From contig NZ_BAAAPC010000024.1 in NCBI RefSeq assembly GCF_039530945.1, positions 1-64,000 on the forward strand: a DNA stretch of 64,000 nt, in the 5' to 3' direction. This stretch comes from Nocardiopsis_C rhodophaea. GTDB lineage: Bacteria > Actinomycetota > Actinomycetes > Streptosporangiales > Streptosporangiaceae. Of this stretch, positions 41,249 through 49,778 are shown in pieces; positions within the stretch are counted from its first letter, which is position 1, and every line of letters starts with the position of its first letter. Under the pieces are notes generated by a model. That model saw only the letters and a program-made list of their open reading frames with translations. It ran no database searches and was not told the origin of the DNA. The translations under genes and the position numbers were made by a program.

Positions 41249-41662
41249 TCAGGGGGCCACAGCCACGGCCTCGATTTCGACGAGCTGGTCGTCGTAGCCG
41301 AGGACGGTCACGCCCAGCAGGGTGCTGGGGGCGCCGTGCTCCCCGAAGCGCGCGCGCACCACCTCCCAGGCCGCCACCAGGTCGGCCTGCTCGCTGGCGG
41401 CCACATACACCGTGGTCTTGACGACATCGGTGAGCTGGGCGCCCGCACCCTGCAGGGCGATGATGAGGTTGCCCATCGCTTGGTCGGCCTGGGCGGCGTA
41501 GTCGCCGACGCCCACCGTGGCGCCCGCGGCGTCCAGCGGGCAGGCGCCCGCGGTGAAGATGGTGCGCGGCGGGGCGTGCACGGCGGCGGCATAGGCGTAG
41601 TCGACGGTATCGGTGAGGCGGTCGTTGCCGATGAGCTCGATGCGGTGGTTCACAGCGCGCAT
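41249..41662 (-). CDS. RidA-family protein
   Basis: 137 residues of the RidA/YjgF/UK114 fold. Visible features are the TIFTAGACPLDAAG strand, the central DQAMGNLIIALQGAGAQLTDVVKTTVYVA phrase and the GVTVLGYDDQLVEIEAVAV end. The imine-binding Arg of canonical RidA, normally within an IEVxAIA or CxRxxVE context, is not evident, so it may be of a RidA-like subgroup without enamine deaminase activity. Single gene. Confidence 0.8.
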   Translation of the reverse strand: MRAVNHRIELIGNDRLTDTVDYAYAAAVHAPPRTIFTAGACPLDAAGATVGVGDYAAQADQAMGNLIIALQGAGAQLTDVVKTTVYVAASEQADLVAAWEVVRARFGEHGAPSTLLGVTVLGYDDQLVEIEAVAVAP

Positions 41663-41735
41663 GCTAGAGGCCGCCGCTCCACCAGGCGAGGCGTTTTTGC
41701 TCGGCGGCCCCGCCCGCGGGGCCGCCCCGCCGCCG

Positions 41736-42179
41736 CTACCGGTGCCAGCCGTTGCCCTGGGTGAAGCAGCGCACCAGGTAGTCGCGCAGCGACACCACGG
41801 CCAGCCGCCGCTGGTCGGTCTCGTGGTCCCACACGACGATGCCCGGCCCGTAGTCGGTGTGCACGTAGGCGAACTGCGGGCCCATGTCGCTGTCGCCGAA
41901 GAAGATCATCTCGTCGAACGGCGCGTAGAGCTCCAGGTAGTCGGGTTCGGCCCGCATGGCGAGGTTGTCCTCGATGAGCCGCTCCACCGGCCACACGACC
42001 GCGTCGCCGTAGGCGTTGTGCACCCCGTCGCATTCGCGTAGCAGCGACCCCAGCTCGAAGGGCATCGGCAGCACCAGCGCCTTTTCCACCTCGGCCAGCA
42101 TCGCCTCGTCGGCCGGCCCGGGCAGCTCCGCCTCGGGGTACAGTTCCACGATCAGTTCACGCCACACATAGGGAATCAT
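41736..42179 (-). CDS. SMI1/KNR4 (SUKH) family protein
   Basis: 147 residues. The SUKH signature is present: an initial helix (AEVEKALVLPMPFELGSLLRECDG), then GDAVVWPVERLIEDN, and a hydrophobic strand (EMIFFGDSDMGPQFAYV). SUKH proteins often act as immunity proteins against contact-dependent or polymorphic toxins, but many are orphan; no toxin gene is adjacent here. The start at 42179 (MIPYVWRELI) fits the domain. Confidence 0.75.
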   Translation of the reverse strand: MIPYVWRELIVELYPEAELPGPADEAMLAEVEKALVLPMPFELGSLLRECDGVHNAYGDAVVWPVERLIEDNLAMRAEPDYLELYAPFDEMIFFGDSDMGPQFAYVHTDYGPGIVVWDHETDQRRLAVVSLRDYLVRCFTQGNGWHR

Positions 42180-42318
42180 CACAGGTCGTGGCAAGGCACG
42201 AGAAACCGGCGGCCGCGAGCCGAGGGATTCGGGCCGGGAATCCACCACATGGGCACCGGTGACCGGTATGCGCGCCCGCTCCCGTCTCCTCCCGCACCGC
42301 TCGGCGCGGGGCGGCCCT

Positions 42319-43434
42319 TCAGGGGCGCAGCGGAAGCTGCGCGGTCAGCCGGTAGCCCCCGCACGGCGTCGGGCCCGCGCGCAGGGTGCCGCCCAGGCTG
42401 TGCGCCCGCTCGCGCAACCCCGGCAGCCCGTGCCCGCCGGAGGGCAGCTCCAACGGCGGCGCGGTGGGGGCGTCGTTGGTGACGTCGATGCGCAGCTGGG
42501 CGTCGTTCTCCCCCAACCGCACCCGCACCGGCGCGCCCGGCGCGTGCTTGCCCGCGTTCGTCAGGGCCTCCTGCACGATGCGGAACGCGGCCCGCTGCAG
42601 CGGCTCGGGCCAGGCCGGCCCTTCATCGGCGGGCACGGCGAGGTCGGCGGTGATGTGCGGCCCCGCCTCCGCGATCAGGCGGGGCAGGTCGGCCAGGGTC
42701 GGCTGGGGCGCCAGCCCCGTGGAGTCGGCCCCCGAGGCGCGCAGCACCGCGACCATGTGCCGCAGTTCACCCAGCGTGGTCACGCTGCGCCGCCGGATTT
42801 CCGCGGCGGTCTGGGCGGCCTCCGGGTCGCGGGTGGCGACCTGCAGCGCCCCGGCCTGCACGCTGATCAGGCTGACCTGGTGGGCGACGACGTCATGCAT
42901 CTCGCGGGCGAGCCGGGCGCGCTCGGTGGCCAGCACCTTCTCCGCCATGAGCTCCCGCTCGCTGGCCTGGCTGCGCTGCAGCTCGCACAACCGCTCCTCC
43001 AGCTCGGCGCGGGTGCGCGCCAACAGCCCCAACGCGGCCGGGGCCAGCCCGGTCAGCAGCGAGTACCCGGCGATCAGCACCGCCTCCGACACATCCGCCC
43101 CGGCCACGAACTCCCGCAGGTCACTGACCGGGTAGGGCACCATGTCGAAGACGATGACCAGCACCATGGCCGCGGCCACCGCCCAGCGGCGCCGGTCATA
43201 GCGCGCCACCGTGTACAGCGCGACGATGGACGCCGACCACAGGTAGGGGATCCACAGCGCCGGCAGGGTCGCCAGCAGCACCAGCCAGGGCCAGCGGCGC
43301 CGCAGCGGAAGCACCGCGGCCGCGAACAGGGCGGTGCCCAGCTGCACCGGGCCCTCGCTGCCCACCAGCAGCAGCGACTCCACCACCGCCACGACCACCG
43401 GCAGGCCCAGCGCCGCCCACGTGGGCATCCTCAC
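42319..43434 (-). CDS. NarL-type sensor histidine kinase
   Basis: 371 residues. About five membrane segments occupy the first 150 residues. A coiled coil (LEERLCELQRSQASERELMAEKV) leads to the HisKA_3 box (RARLAREMHDVVAHQVSLI) with the phospho-accepting His, and the HATPase domain has NAGKHAPG and SGGHGLPGLRERA. The GTG start overlaps the response regulator stop (GTGA). The signal is unknown. Pairs with the regulator at 43431-44081. Confidence 0.9.
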   Translation of the reverse strand: MRMPTWAALGLPVVVAVVESLLLVGSEGPVQLGTALFAAAVLPLRRRWPWLVLLATLPALWIPYLWSASIVALYTVARYDRRRWAVAAAMVLVIVFDMVPYPVSDLREFVAGADVSEAVLIAGYSLLTGLAPAALGLLARTRAELEERLCELQRSQASERELMAEKVLATERARLAREMHDVVAHQVSLISVQAGALQVATRDPEAAQTAAEIRRRSVTTLGELRHMVAVLRASGADSTGLAPQPTLADLPRLIAEAGPHITADLAVPADEGPAWPEPLQRAAFRIVQEALTNAGKHAPGAPVRVRLGENDAQLRIDVTNDAPTAPPLELPSGGHGLPGLRERAHSLGGTLRAGPTPCGGYRLTAQLPLRP

Positions 43435-44081
43435 CCGCGACCCCAGATCTCGACCGGCCCGGCGCGGTGCGCGATCACGGCGGCCTGCACCCGGTTGGCG
43501 GCATCCAGCTTGTCCAGCAGCACGCTCACGTGGTCCTTGACCGTGCCCAGCCCCAGGTGGAGGCGTTCGGCGATCTCGGCGTTGGAGCACCCCTCCGCCA
43601 ACAGCCCCAGCACGTCGCGCTCGCGCGCGGTCAGCCCCTCGACCCACTCCGGCAGCGGGGAATGGGCCTCAGCGCGGGCGTCGACCATACGGTGGGTCAC
43701 CGCCGCGGAGAACGTGGTCCCGCCGCTGGCCAGCAGCCGCACCGCCTGCACGAGCTGCTCGGGGTCGGTGTCCTTGAGGAGGTAGCCCGCCGCGCCCGAC
43801 CGCAGCGCGCGCGTGATGAACTCGTCGGTGTCGAACGTCGTGAGCATCGCGACCACCGGCGGGTCAGCTTCGGCGCGCACCCGCCGCAGCACACTGAGCC
43901 CATCCACCTTGGGCATGCGGATGTCCAGCAGGACGACGTCGGGGCGGGTGCGCTCGATGAGGCCGGCCGCCTCCACACCGTCCCCGGTTCCCACCACCTC
44001 GATGTCCCCACCCGACCGCAGGATCATGGACAGCCCTGTCTGGATCAGGGTCTCGTCATCGATGATCACCACGCGGATCAC
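43431..44081 (-). CDS. NarL/LuxR-type response regulator
   Basis: 216 residues. The receiver domain has VVIIDDE, the phospho-acceptor Asp53 in VVLLDIRMP and Lys in YLLKDTDPEQL. The LuxR helix-turn-helix is LTARERDVLGLLAEGCSNAEIAERLHLGLGTVKDHVSVLLDKL. GTG start at 44081 with GGAAGG 7-12 bases upstream. First gene of the two-gene operon with the kinase; the target is not evident. Confidence 0.9.
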   Translation of the reverse strand: MIRVVIIDDETLIQTGLSMILRSGGDIEVVGTGDGVEAAGLIERTRPDVVLLDIRMPKVDGLSVLRRVRAEADPPVVAMLTTFDTDEFITRALRSGAAGYLLKDTDPEQLVQAVRLLASGGTTFSAAVTHRMVDARAEAHSPLPEWVEGLTARERDVLGLLAEGCSNAEIAERLHLGLGTVKDHVSVLLDKLDAANRVQAAVIAHRAGPVEIWGRG

Positions 44082-44880
44082 TGGGCCACCTTCCCTGGAC
44101 AGGCACCATCTGGGCGGTGCGCGCAACGACTCTAAACGCTTCCGGGTAGCGGTGTCTCCTCCGCGGGGAGGAGGGCGTTCCAGCCACCCGGCGGGGGTGC
44201 GGCGGCCGCCCAGCGGGTGCGCGCGGCGGAGACCAAGGAGATGATCACCTATGTGATCTTCTCCCCCGCCCGCCGCTTCCCCTTCGGCGGCCCCGCCCGC
44301 CCTGGCGCGGCGGCACCCCGCGGGGCGGGTGGCGTGGTGGCAGACCGGCCCTAGGACGGATGGGGCCGACCTTCCACCACGGGGCAGGGGGCGGCAGTGG
44401 GGACTCCGCTGCTCCCTGCCCTGCTCCGCGCTCACCGCAAGCGCGGGACCCGCGGGAGGCGGGCGCGACCGCACCGCGCCTCCCGGTCGGCCGCATCGTC
44501 CTGGTGCCCCCGGGGGTGCGGTCCACATAGCCCTGGAGGGCACCACAGCGGGTGGCCCGCGGCGGCGGGCCACCCACCACACCCCGCCGCCCACGTGTGC
44601 GCCTCGCCCGGCCTCCCCTCCCCGCCCCGGCAGGCGGGTTCCGGCGCGGCCTGCCCACGGGGCGGCGGGCCCGCACAAAAATCTGCGGCAGGTGGAATAT
44701 CATCTGCATACCCCCTGTTAGAGGGGGTGCGGGCCGGTGCGGTCTAAGTGTCCCCCGGGCTCCACTCATTGCCTTCGCGGAATACCGCGCCCGTCCCACC
44801 CCGGTGGGCGGGCGGTCTTCGGAGCCGCGTTGTGCCCTACGCCGTGAGGCGACCGCCGTACCGGCCCCGCACTATTGCGG

Positions 44881-44910
44881 CGGGCCCGCCACCTGCGTGT
44901 GGCGGGCCCG
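44881..44910. terminator. Isolated hairpin in the 44-45 kb gap
   Basis: A perfect 12-bp stem (CGGGCCCGCCAC and its complement) with a CTGCGT loop. No adjacent gene end explains it. Confidence 0.4.
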
Positions 44911-45424
44911 TTCGCGTAGGTCGCCGCCGATCCATCAGACCCGCGCCACCGACACGATTGCGCGCCCGCGCGCCGCGCGGCCCCCTGCCCGACGGCAGAT
45001 GGGCATCGTCACAGCCCACCTCTGACCGCCCGGCTCCCGCCACCATCGAGGGCGGATGGCCCCGCACCCCCTGCACACCCCGCCCCAGGGCGGGCCCGAC
45101 CGCGGCCGCCGCGCTCCGGCACACGCGTGCGGATTGGCACGCGGTGCGGACCTTCACCCCCACCCGTGGGCGAGGCCGGCCGACCGGCGCAGCGCGGCAC
45201 GACAGCGGCCTCCACACGCCGCGTCACGGCCGCAACCTACCGCGGCTACTCGCCCGGTCCCCCGCCCGAGCCGACCGGCCGCAGACGAACGACGAGGTCC
45301 GGGGGGACCACCATCGCCGCCGCGCCATCCGTCGCGCCCGCGCCGTCTTCTCCGCGGTCAGCGCCTTCCCCCAGCGCGCAACCATCCCCTACATGGCGGG
45401 CCCGGCGCGCGTCTTCCGCTCGGG

Positions 45425-45446
45425 TTGACATTGACATTGGTGTCAA
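45425..45446 (+). promoter_or_regulatory. MerR-type operator/promoter of the SDR gene
   Basis: TTGACA-TTGG-TGTCAA is a perfect inverted repeat (45431-45446) directly preceded by another TTGACA (45425-45430) that could be the -35 hexamer. It lies 18 bases before the SDR start. MerR-family regulators bind such symmetrical sites between -35 and -10. A MerR gene lies 1.3 kb downstream. Confidence 0.55.
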
Positions 45447-45463
45447 CGTAGTCGACTGCGCCC

Positions 45464-46228
45464 ATGAGCACTTCCACCAGCACCCAGCTTCAGGACACCG
45501 CCGTCATCGTGACCGGCGCGGGCTCGGGGATCGGCCGCGCCACCGCACGCGCCGCAGCCGAGCAGGGGGCCCGTGTCCTCGCGGTGGGCCGACGGCGCGA
45601 CGCGCTGGTGGCCACCGCCCGCGACCATCCCGGCATCGTCTGCCACCCCGCAGACATCACCGCGCCCGACGCACCCGACACCATCGCCCAGGCCGCCCGC
45701 ACCCGGCTGGGGCGCATTGACGCCCTGGTCAACAACGCGGCCATCCTCGGCGGCGGCCCGCTGGGCACCGCCACCCGGACCCAGGCGATACGCCTGTTCG
45801 ACACCAACCTGATCGCGCCGATGCTGCTGTCCCAGGCGGTCGTGGGTGACCTGGAGTCCACCGGCGGGGTGATCGCCAACGTCTCCACCTCGGTGGGGCA
45901 GCGCGGCTGGGCGGGCAGCGGGCCCTATGCCGCCTCCAAAGTGGCGCTGGAGTCGTTGACCCGCAGCTGGGCCGTGGAACTGGCGCCGCGCGGTGTGCGC
46001 GTGGTGGCGGTGGCGCCCGGCGCGATCGCGACCCCCATCGGTGCCAACAACGGCATGTCCCCTCAGCGCCGGGAGGAGATCCGCGCGTGGCAGGTCGCCC
46101 GCACACCGATGGGCCGCCGAGGCCGCCCCGAGGAGGTCGCCTGGGCGCTGTGCGCGCTGATCGGCCGCCAGGCGTCGTTCGTCACCGGTGCCGTGCTGCC
46201 CGTGGACGGCGGGGCGGTGGTGGGGTGA
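45464..46228 (+). CDS. Short-chain dehydrogenase/reductase (classical SDR)
   Basis: 254 residues. The cofactor motif is TGAGSGIGRATARA near residue 17, with the NNAAI motif near residue 88. The catalytic Ser is in NVSTSVGQRGWAGSGPYAASK with Tyr-x-x-x-Lys directly after, and PGAIATPIG follows. An Arg-rich loop after strand 2 (AVGRRRDAL) suggests NADP(H). The end SFVTGAVLPVDGG is canonical. Substrate unknown. A MerR-type site precedes the gene, and the MerR gene at 46786 may control it. Confidence 0.9.
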   Translation: MSTSTSTQLQDTAVIVTGAGSGIGRATARAAAEQGARVLAVGRRRDALVATARDHPGIVCHPADITAPDAPDTIAQAARTRLGRIDALVNNAAILGGGPLGTATRTQAIRLFDTNLIAPMLLSQAVVGDLESTGGVIANVSTSVGQRGWAGSGPYAASKVALESLTRSWAVELAPRGVRVVAVAPGAIATPIGANNGMSPQRREEIRAWQVARTPMGRRGRPEEVAWALCALIGRQASFVTGAVLPVDGGAVVG

Positions 46229-46300
46229 GCAGCCCGCCCGCAGGCCAACGCTCCGCGGGCGGCCTGGGCCGCCCGCACGGACAGGGCCGGCAGGCGACCC

Positions 46301-46690
46301 CTATCTGCCGTTCCAGGTGCGCGAGGCGGGATCGTGCAGGGCGGCGGACGCGGATAGGAACATCGCGCGGTTGAGCTGCCGGTTGCCGCCCCGCGGCGCA
46401 TGTTCTGCGTCTATCGGGGTCCCCGACGACGTGGCCGGGGGGCGAGTCCGGCATCAGAGGCGAGGTGGGCGGTGGGGAAGCCGGCGCCGTCGCCGGGCAG
46501 CGACGCCAGGACCTGGAAAGGAGGGTGGGCCTCCAGCAGGGCCCCGATCCGGGCTTCCAGGGCCCGGCGCTGTTCGTGGACGGCCGCGCGCCGCCGGGAC
46601 AGGGAACGGGATGACGATGCCGACAGTGCCCGTGCCGGGAACGACGAGGGCCGGCTCATCAAGGGCCTCGAAGACATTGTGCACACGTTG
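46301..46690 (-). pseudogene. IS110-family transposase C-terminal remnant
   Basis: On the minus strand the upper part reads RRALEARIGALLEAHPPFQVLASLPG, then PTAHLASDAGLAP, and a second frame continues GTPIDAEHAPRGGNRQLNRAMFLSASAALHDPASRTW before a TAG at 46301-46303. This is the C-terminal (Transposase_20) part of IS110-type transposases, broken by a one-base shift near 46430. No N-terminal DEDD domain or element ends were found, so only a fragment is left. Confidence 0.65.
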
Positions 46691-46785
46691 CCGCCCCGGG
46701 TGGGGCCATCGCGGGCCCGCGCGGCGGCGCACCGCCCGACGGAGGCGACAATGGGGCCGTGTATCGCAAAGATGAGGTGGCGGGG

Positions 46786-47166
46786 ATGCGTATCGGGCAG
46801 CTGGCGCGGGCGGCGGGGGTGTCACCGCGATCCGTGCGCCACTACGAGCAGGCAGGGCTGATCACCAGCACCCGGGCCGCCAACGGCTACCGGGTCTTCG
46901 ATGAGCGCGCCCTGCGGCGCGTCCGCAACATCTCCTTCCTGCTCGCAGCGGGGCTCACCCTGCGGGATGTAGAGCACTTCCTGGAGTGCCTGGACGGCGA
47001 TGTCGCCGGGGCGCCTCCGGCCCCGGCCAAGCTGGAGGTGGCCCGCGCACGCCTGCGTGTGGTGGAGGAGCGGCTCGCGGCCCAGACACGCCTGCGCGAC
47101 CGCCTCGCTCAGATGGTGCGCGAAGCCGAGGCGGTGTGCGCCAGCACGGTCCCAGACCACGGCTGA
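46786..47166 (+). CDS. MerR-family transcriptional regulator
   Basis: 126 residues. The winged helix is RIGQLARAAGVSPRSVRHYEQAGLITSTRAANGYRVFDE. A middle region and a coiled coil follow (KLEVARARLRVVEERLAAQTRLRDRLAQMV). No cysteines suited to metal binding except one near the C-terminus, so it is of the small-molecule or constitutive type. ATG 46786 has GAGGTGG upstream; GTG 46759 is possible. Likely regulator of the SDR gene, judged by the TTGACA-TTGG-TGTCAA site. Confidence 0.85.
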   Translation: MRIGQLARAAGVSPRSVRHYEQAGLITSTRAANGYRVFDERALRRVRNISFLLAAGLTLRDVEHFLECLDGDVAGAPPAPAKLEVARARLRVVEERLAAQTRLRDRLAQMVREAEAVCASTVPDHG

Positions 47167-47342
47167 CGCCCCCGCCCCCGGCGCGCCGCATGCCGCGGTT
47201 CCACCGGTTTCGCCCCGGCTTGCCAGAGAACCGCCGAGACGCTCCGTATTCCCTCCTCACCACCTCCACCTGCGGCTTAATGGGAACATCAGCCCTCCCC
47301 TGCCTTCGATCCACCGCCAGCACCGCTGGAGAGGGACCGCCG

Positions 47343-48314
47343 ATGTCCGTCATCCCGTCCACCCGACCCAGCCTGGCCTGGCTGGCCGCCGCCACCGCGA
47401 CCGTGGCCCTCCTCTCCCTGGGCACAACCGCCGCCCCCGCCTACCCCGGACACACCGTGAGCCGCTACATGCCCCTGTCCGGCACCGCCTCCGACATCTC
47501 CACCGCCCGCAGCGCCGGATGCGACGCGGGCCGCACCGGCCGCAGCGGAGTGCGCATCCTGTTCTTCGGCACCCAGGAGCGCGGCGGGCGGCTCCGCCCG
47601 CCCGGCACCACCCGCGACAGCACCGCCCCCCGCGTGGCCGCGACCCGCGCGATCCGGGTCACCGCCGCATGGGCACGCGGGTTCTCCTCCTGCCGCACCC
47701 GCGGCGCCACCGCCGACGTCGCCCTGGGCGTCAACAACAAAGACGACACCGGGCTGGGCGGCGGCACCGCCGGCACGGCCTGGGCCCGCATCGTCAACGA
47801 GGCCGCCTCCTCGGCCAGCACACCGGCGGTCACCATCGCCGGCGCCGTCGACGCCGAACCGTCCTGGTCCTCGCCCGCCTGGGCGCGCGGCTGGGCCCGC
47901 GCCTTCACCACAACCAGCACCCGCCCCCTGTACGCCGCCAGTTCCGCCGACGGCTGCCCCACCTACGGGTCGGCGTCGGTGGCCTGCGGCAACGGCTGGA
48001 CACTGGCCGATGTGCACTACGTGGCCACCGGCGCCTCCGCCCAGATCCGCGCCATCCCCCAGATCTACCGCACCGACGGCATCCAGGCCCGCCAGTGGGC
48101 ACGGATCAGCTCGTGGGGCGCACGGCAAGGCCCCGGCACGGTGCGCTTCGCCGGGTCGCTGTCCCAGCACGTGGCCTGCCGCCAGCGCGGCGGGTGCGCG
48201 AGGACGAACAACACCGCCAAGGCCGCCTGGACCCAGTTGCGCGACGCCCTCAACGCCCACCCCGAGACCCGCGTGTCCGCCCTGCCCAACGCCACCGACG
48301 TCCGCTGGCCCTGA
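47343..48314 (+). CDS. Secreted protein of unknown function
   Basis: 323 residues. A signal peptide is evident (LAWLAAATATVALLSLGTTAAPAYP). The mature part contains repeated small conserved-looking blocks: SAGCDAGRTGRSGVRILFFGTQE, then LGVNNKDDTGLGGGTAG, GAVDAEPSWSSPAWARGWARAF, YAASSADGCP and IPQIYRTDGIQARQWARIS. Six cysteines could form disulphides. The DAEPSW and IPQIY blocks are reminiscent of TIM-barrel glycosidase-like secreted proteins, but I cannot assign a family. It stands alone and converges with the EEP-family gene. Confidence 0.7.
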   Translation: MSVIPSTRPSLAWLAAATATVALLSLGTTAAPAYPGHTVSRYMPLSGTASDISTARSAGCDAGRTGRSGVRILFFGTQERGGRLRPPGTTRDSTAPRVAATRAIRVTAAWARGFSSCRTRGATADVALGVNNKDDTGLGGGTAGTAWARIVNEAASSASTPAVTIAGAVDAEPSWSSPAWARGWARAFTTTSTRPLYAASSADGCPTYGSASVACGNGWTLADVHYVATGASAQIRAIPQIYRTDGIQARQWARISSWGARQGPGTVRFAGSLSQHVACRQRGGCARTNNTAKAAWTQLRDALNAHPETRVSALPNATDVRWP

Positions 48315-48336
48315 ACCGCCCCGGCCGGGGCGGGGC

Positions 48337-49302
48337 TCACCGGGCATAAGCGGCGGTGATCGCGCGGTGGTCGCTCCCGGGGACCTCGACCACGCCCGCC
48401 CGCACCGCCCGCAGACCGCGCGCCATCGCGTGGTCGAGCCGCACCAGCGGCACCGACGCGGGCCAGGTGAACCCCAGCCCGCGGCCCGCCTCGTCCTGGG
48501 CGTCGGTGAAGCCCGCGAACGCGCCCAGCCGCCGGTCGGTCCCGGCGGTGTTGAAATCACCCAGGACCAGGACACGCTCGGCGCCGCTACCGGTGGCGGC
48601 CCGGGCCAGCCGACGCAGCGAAGCGTTGCGCTGGGCGGTGTTCCCGGGCCGGAGGGAGGCCAGGTGCGCGGCATAGACCGTGACCGGCCCCTGGGGTGTG
48701 GCGACCTCGGCCCGCAGCGCCCGCCGCCACCCGATCCCCACATCGACCGGTTCACTCACCTCCAGGGGGAAGCGGCTCCACAACCCCACCGTGCCCGCCG
48801 CGGTGGAGTACTTCAGGCCGGTGGGGCACGCGCTGGCCGCCCCGGTCATCTCCTGGGCGGCGATGAGGTCGGCGCCCCGCGCGGCCAGGACCCCCAGGGC
48901 GGCGCACGGGTCGGGGTTGCCGGCGCGCAGATTCACCGAGGCCACCCGCAGCCCGGGCGAAACAGCGTCGGCGGGCCCGGCCAGCAACGCCGGGGCGAAC
49001 ACCGCCCCCCAGCAGGCCAGCGCGGCCGCGGCGGCGATCGCCCCCGCCCCCGAGCGCGCCGTCGCGGCCACAGCGGCCAGCACAGCGATGGGGGCACCCA
49101 GCCAGGGCAGGCCGGTGTCCAGGAAGGAGCCGACCGGCTCGGGAACCAGCCGGTGGCCGATGAGGAGCGCGGCTGCGGCCAGCGCGGCGACGCCGGCGCC
49201 CGCCCCGACGGCGCGTCCGCGGGCCGGCGGCCGCCGGTGGCCGCGGCGGCGCGCTCGACCCCGGGCGGGTGCCGGGCGGGTGGTGGTGTGCATAGGACGC
49301 AC
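48337..49302 (-). CDS. Membrane-anchored endonuclease/exonuclease/phosphatase (EEP) family protein
   Basis: 321 residues. The basic N-terminus is followed by three hydrophobic segments (residues about 35-115), then an EEP domain: RVASVNLRAGNP, LIAAQEMTG (catalytic Glu), VYAAHLASLRPGN, LVLGDFNTAG (Asp/Asn) and the final PGSDHRAITA (Asp-His). The topology puts the domain outside the membrane, as in the widespread actinomycete family of EEP membrane proteins. The substrate could be DNA, phospholipid or phosphosugar. Start may be 49302 or ATG 49290. Confidence 0.8.
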   Translation of the reverse strand: MRPMHTTTRPAPARGRARRRGHRRPPARGRAVGAGAGVAALAAAALLIGHRLVPEPVGSFLDTGLPWLGAPIAVLAAVAATARSGAGAIAAAAALACWGAVFAPALLAGPADAVSPGLRVASVNLRAGNPDPCAALGVLAARGADLIAAQEMTGAASACPTGLKYSTAAGTVGLWSRFPLEVSEPVDVGIGWRRALRAEVATPQGPVTVYAAHLASLRPGNTAQRNASLRRLARAATGSGAERVLVLGDFNTAGTDRRLGAFAGFTDAQDEAGRGLGFTWPASVPLVRLDHAMARGLRAVRAGVVEVPGSDHRAITAAYAR

Positions 49303-49359
49303 ACTGGCCCGCGATTCTAAGAGCTCGATGAGAACCGCCCGCGCCCCTGCGGGGCCGCC

Positions 49360-49645
49360 TCAGCCGCGGCCGAGGTAGGGCATGGTGGTGGCGGTGAGGG
49401 TGCAGGAGCAGATGTTGGCCTCCAGCGGCCGCGCGGCCATGGCCGCCACGGCATCGGCGGCGCGGGTGCCGTCGGCCTGGAGGGCGCCCTGGGCGATGGT
49501 GGCGCTCAGCTCGGTGGCCGCGTTGTCGATGTGGATCTGCCCGCAGGCGATGTTGTAGGGGCGCCCGTGCAGGCTCAGCGCCGCGGTCAGCCCGGTCACG
49601 GCGTGCTTGGTGGCGGTGTAGGCGACGGAGTGGGGGCGCGGCGGT
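49360..49645 (-). pseudogene. SDR C-terminal fragment
   Basis: The frame reads SVAYTATKHAVTGLTAALSLHG, containing an SDR Tyr-x-x-x-Lys motif, then YNIACGQIHIDNAATELS and NICSCTLTATTMPYLGRG at the stop. The Rossmann half and any start are missing, and upstream sequence is unrelated. It is a 3' relic of a short-chain dehydrogenase. Confidence 0.6.
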
Positions 49646-49778
49646 GGGGTTCGGCCCTGGGCCGCCCGCTGGGGGTGGTGTCGCTGCTGGTGGGCGGGCA
49701 CCCTATCGGCGGCGCGACGAGGGGGCGCGGGCCGGTGCCGGGTCGGACCGCCACGGACCGGGCACCGGGGCCGAGGGG

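Larger units (their letters stand above)
44082..45463. other. 1.4-kb stretch without a supported gene
   Basis: Several long Arg/Pro/Gly-rich frames are open on both strands, but none shows a domain, a plausible start or normal amino acid composition. Visible structures are a short palindrome ACCCCC-N7-GGGGGT (44710-44728) in an A+T-rich patch (GGAATATCATCTGCATA), a 12-bp hairpin at 44881-44910, and the operator of the SDR gene at the right end. Confidence 0.55.

Noticed and set aside
41736..42179. SMI1/KNR4 protein as immunity partner of a polymorphic toxin
   Set aside because: No toxin, RHS/YD-repeat or secretion gene lies nearby, so the family alone does not justify the claim.
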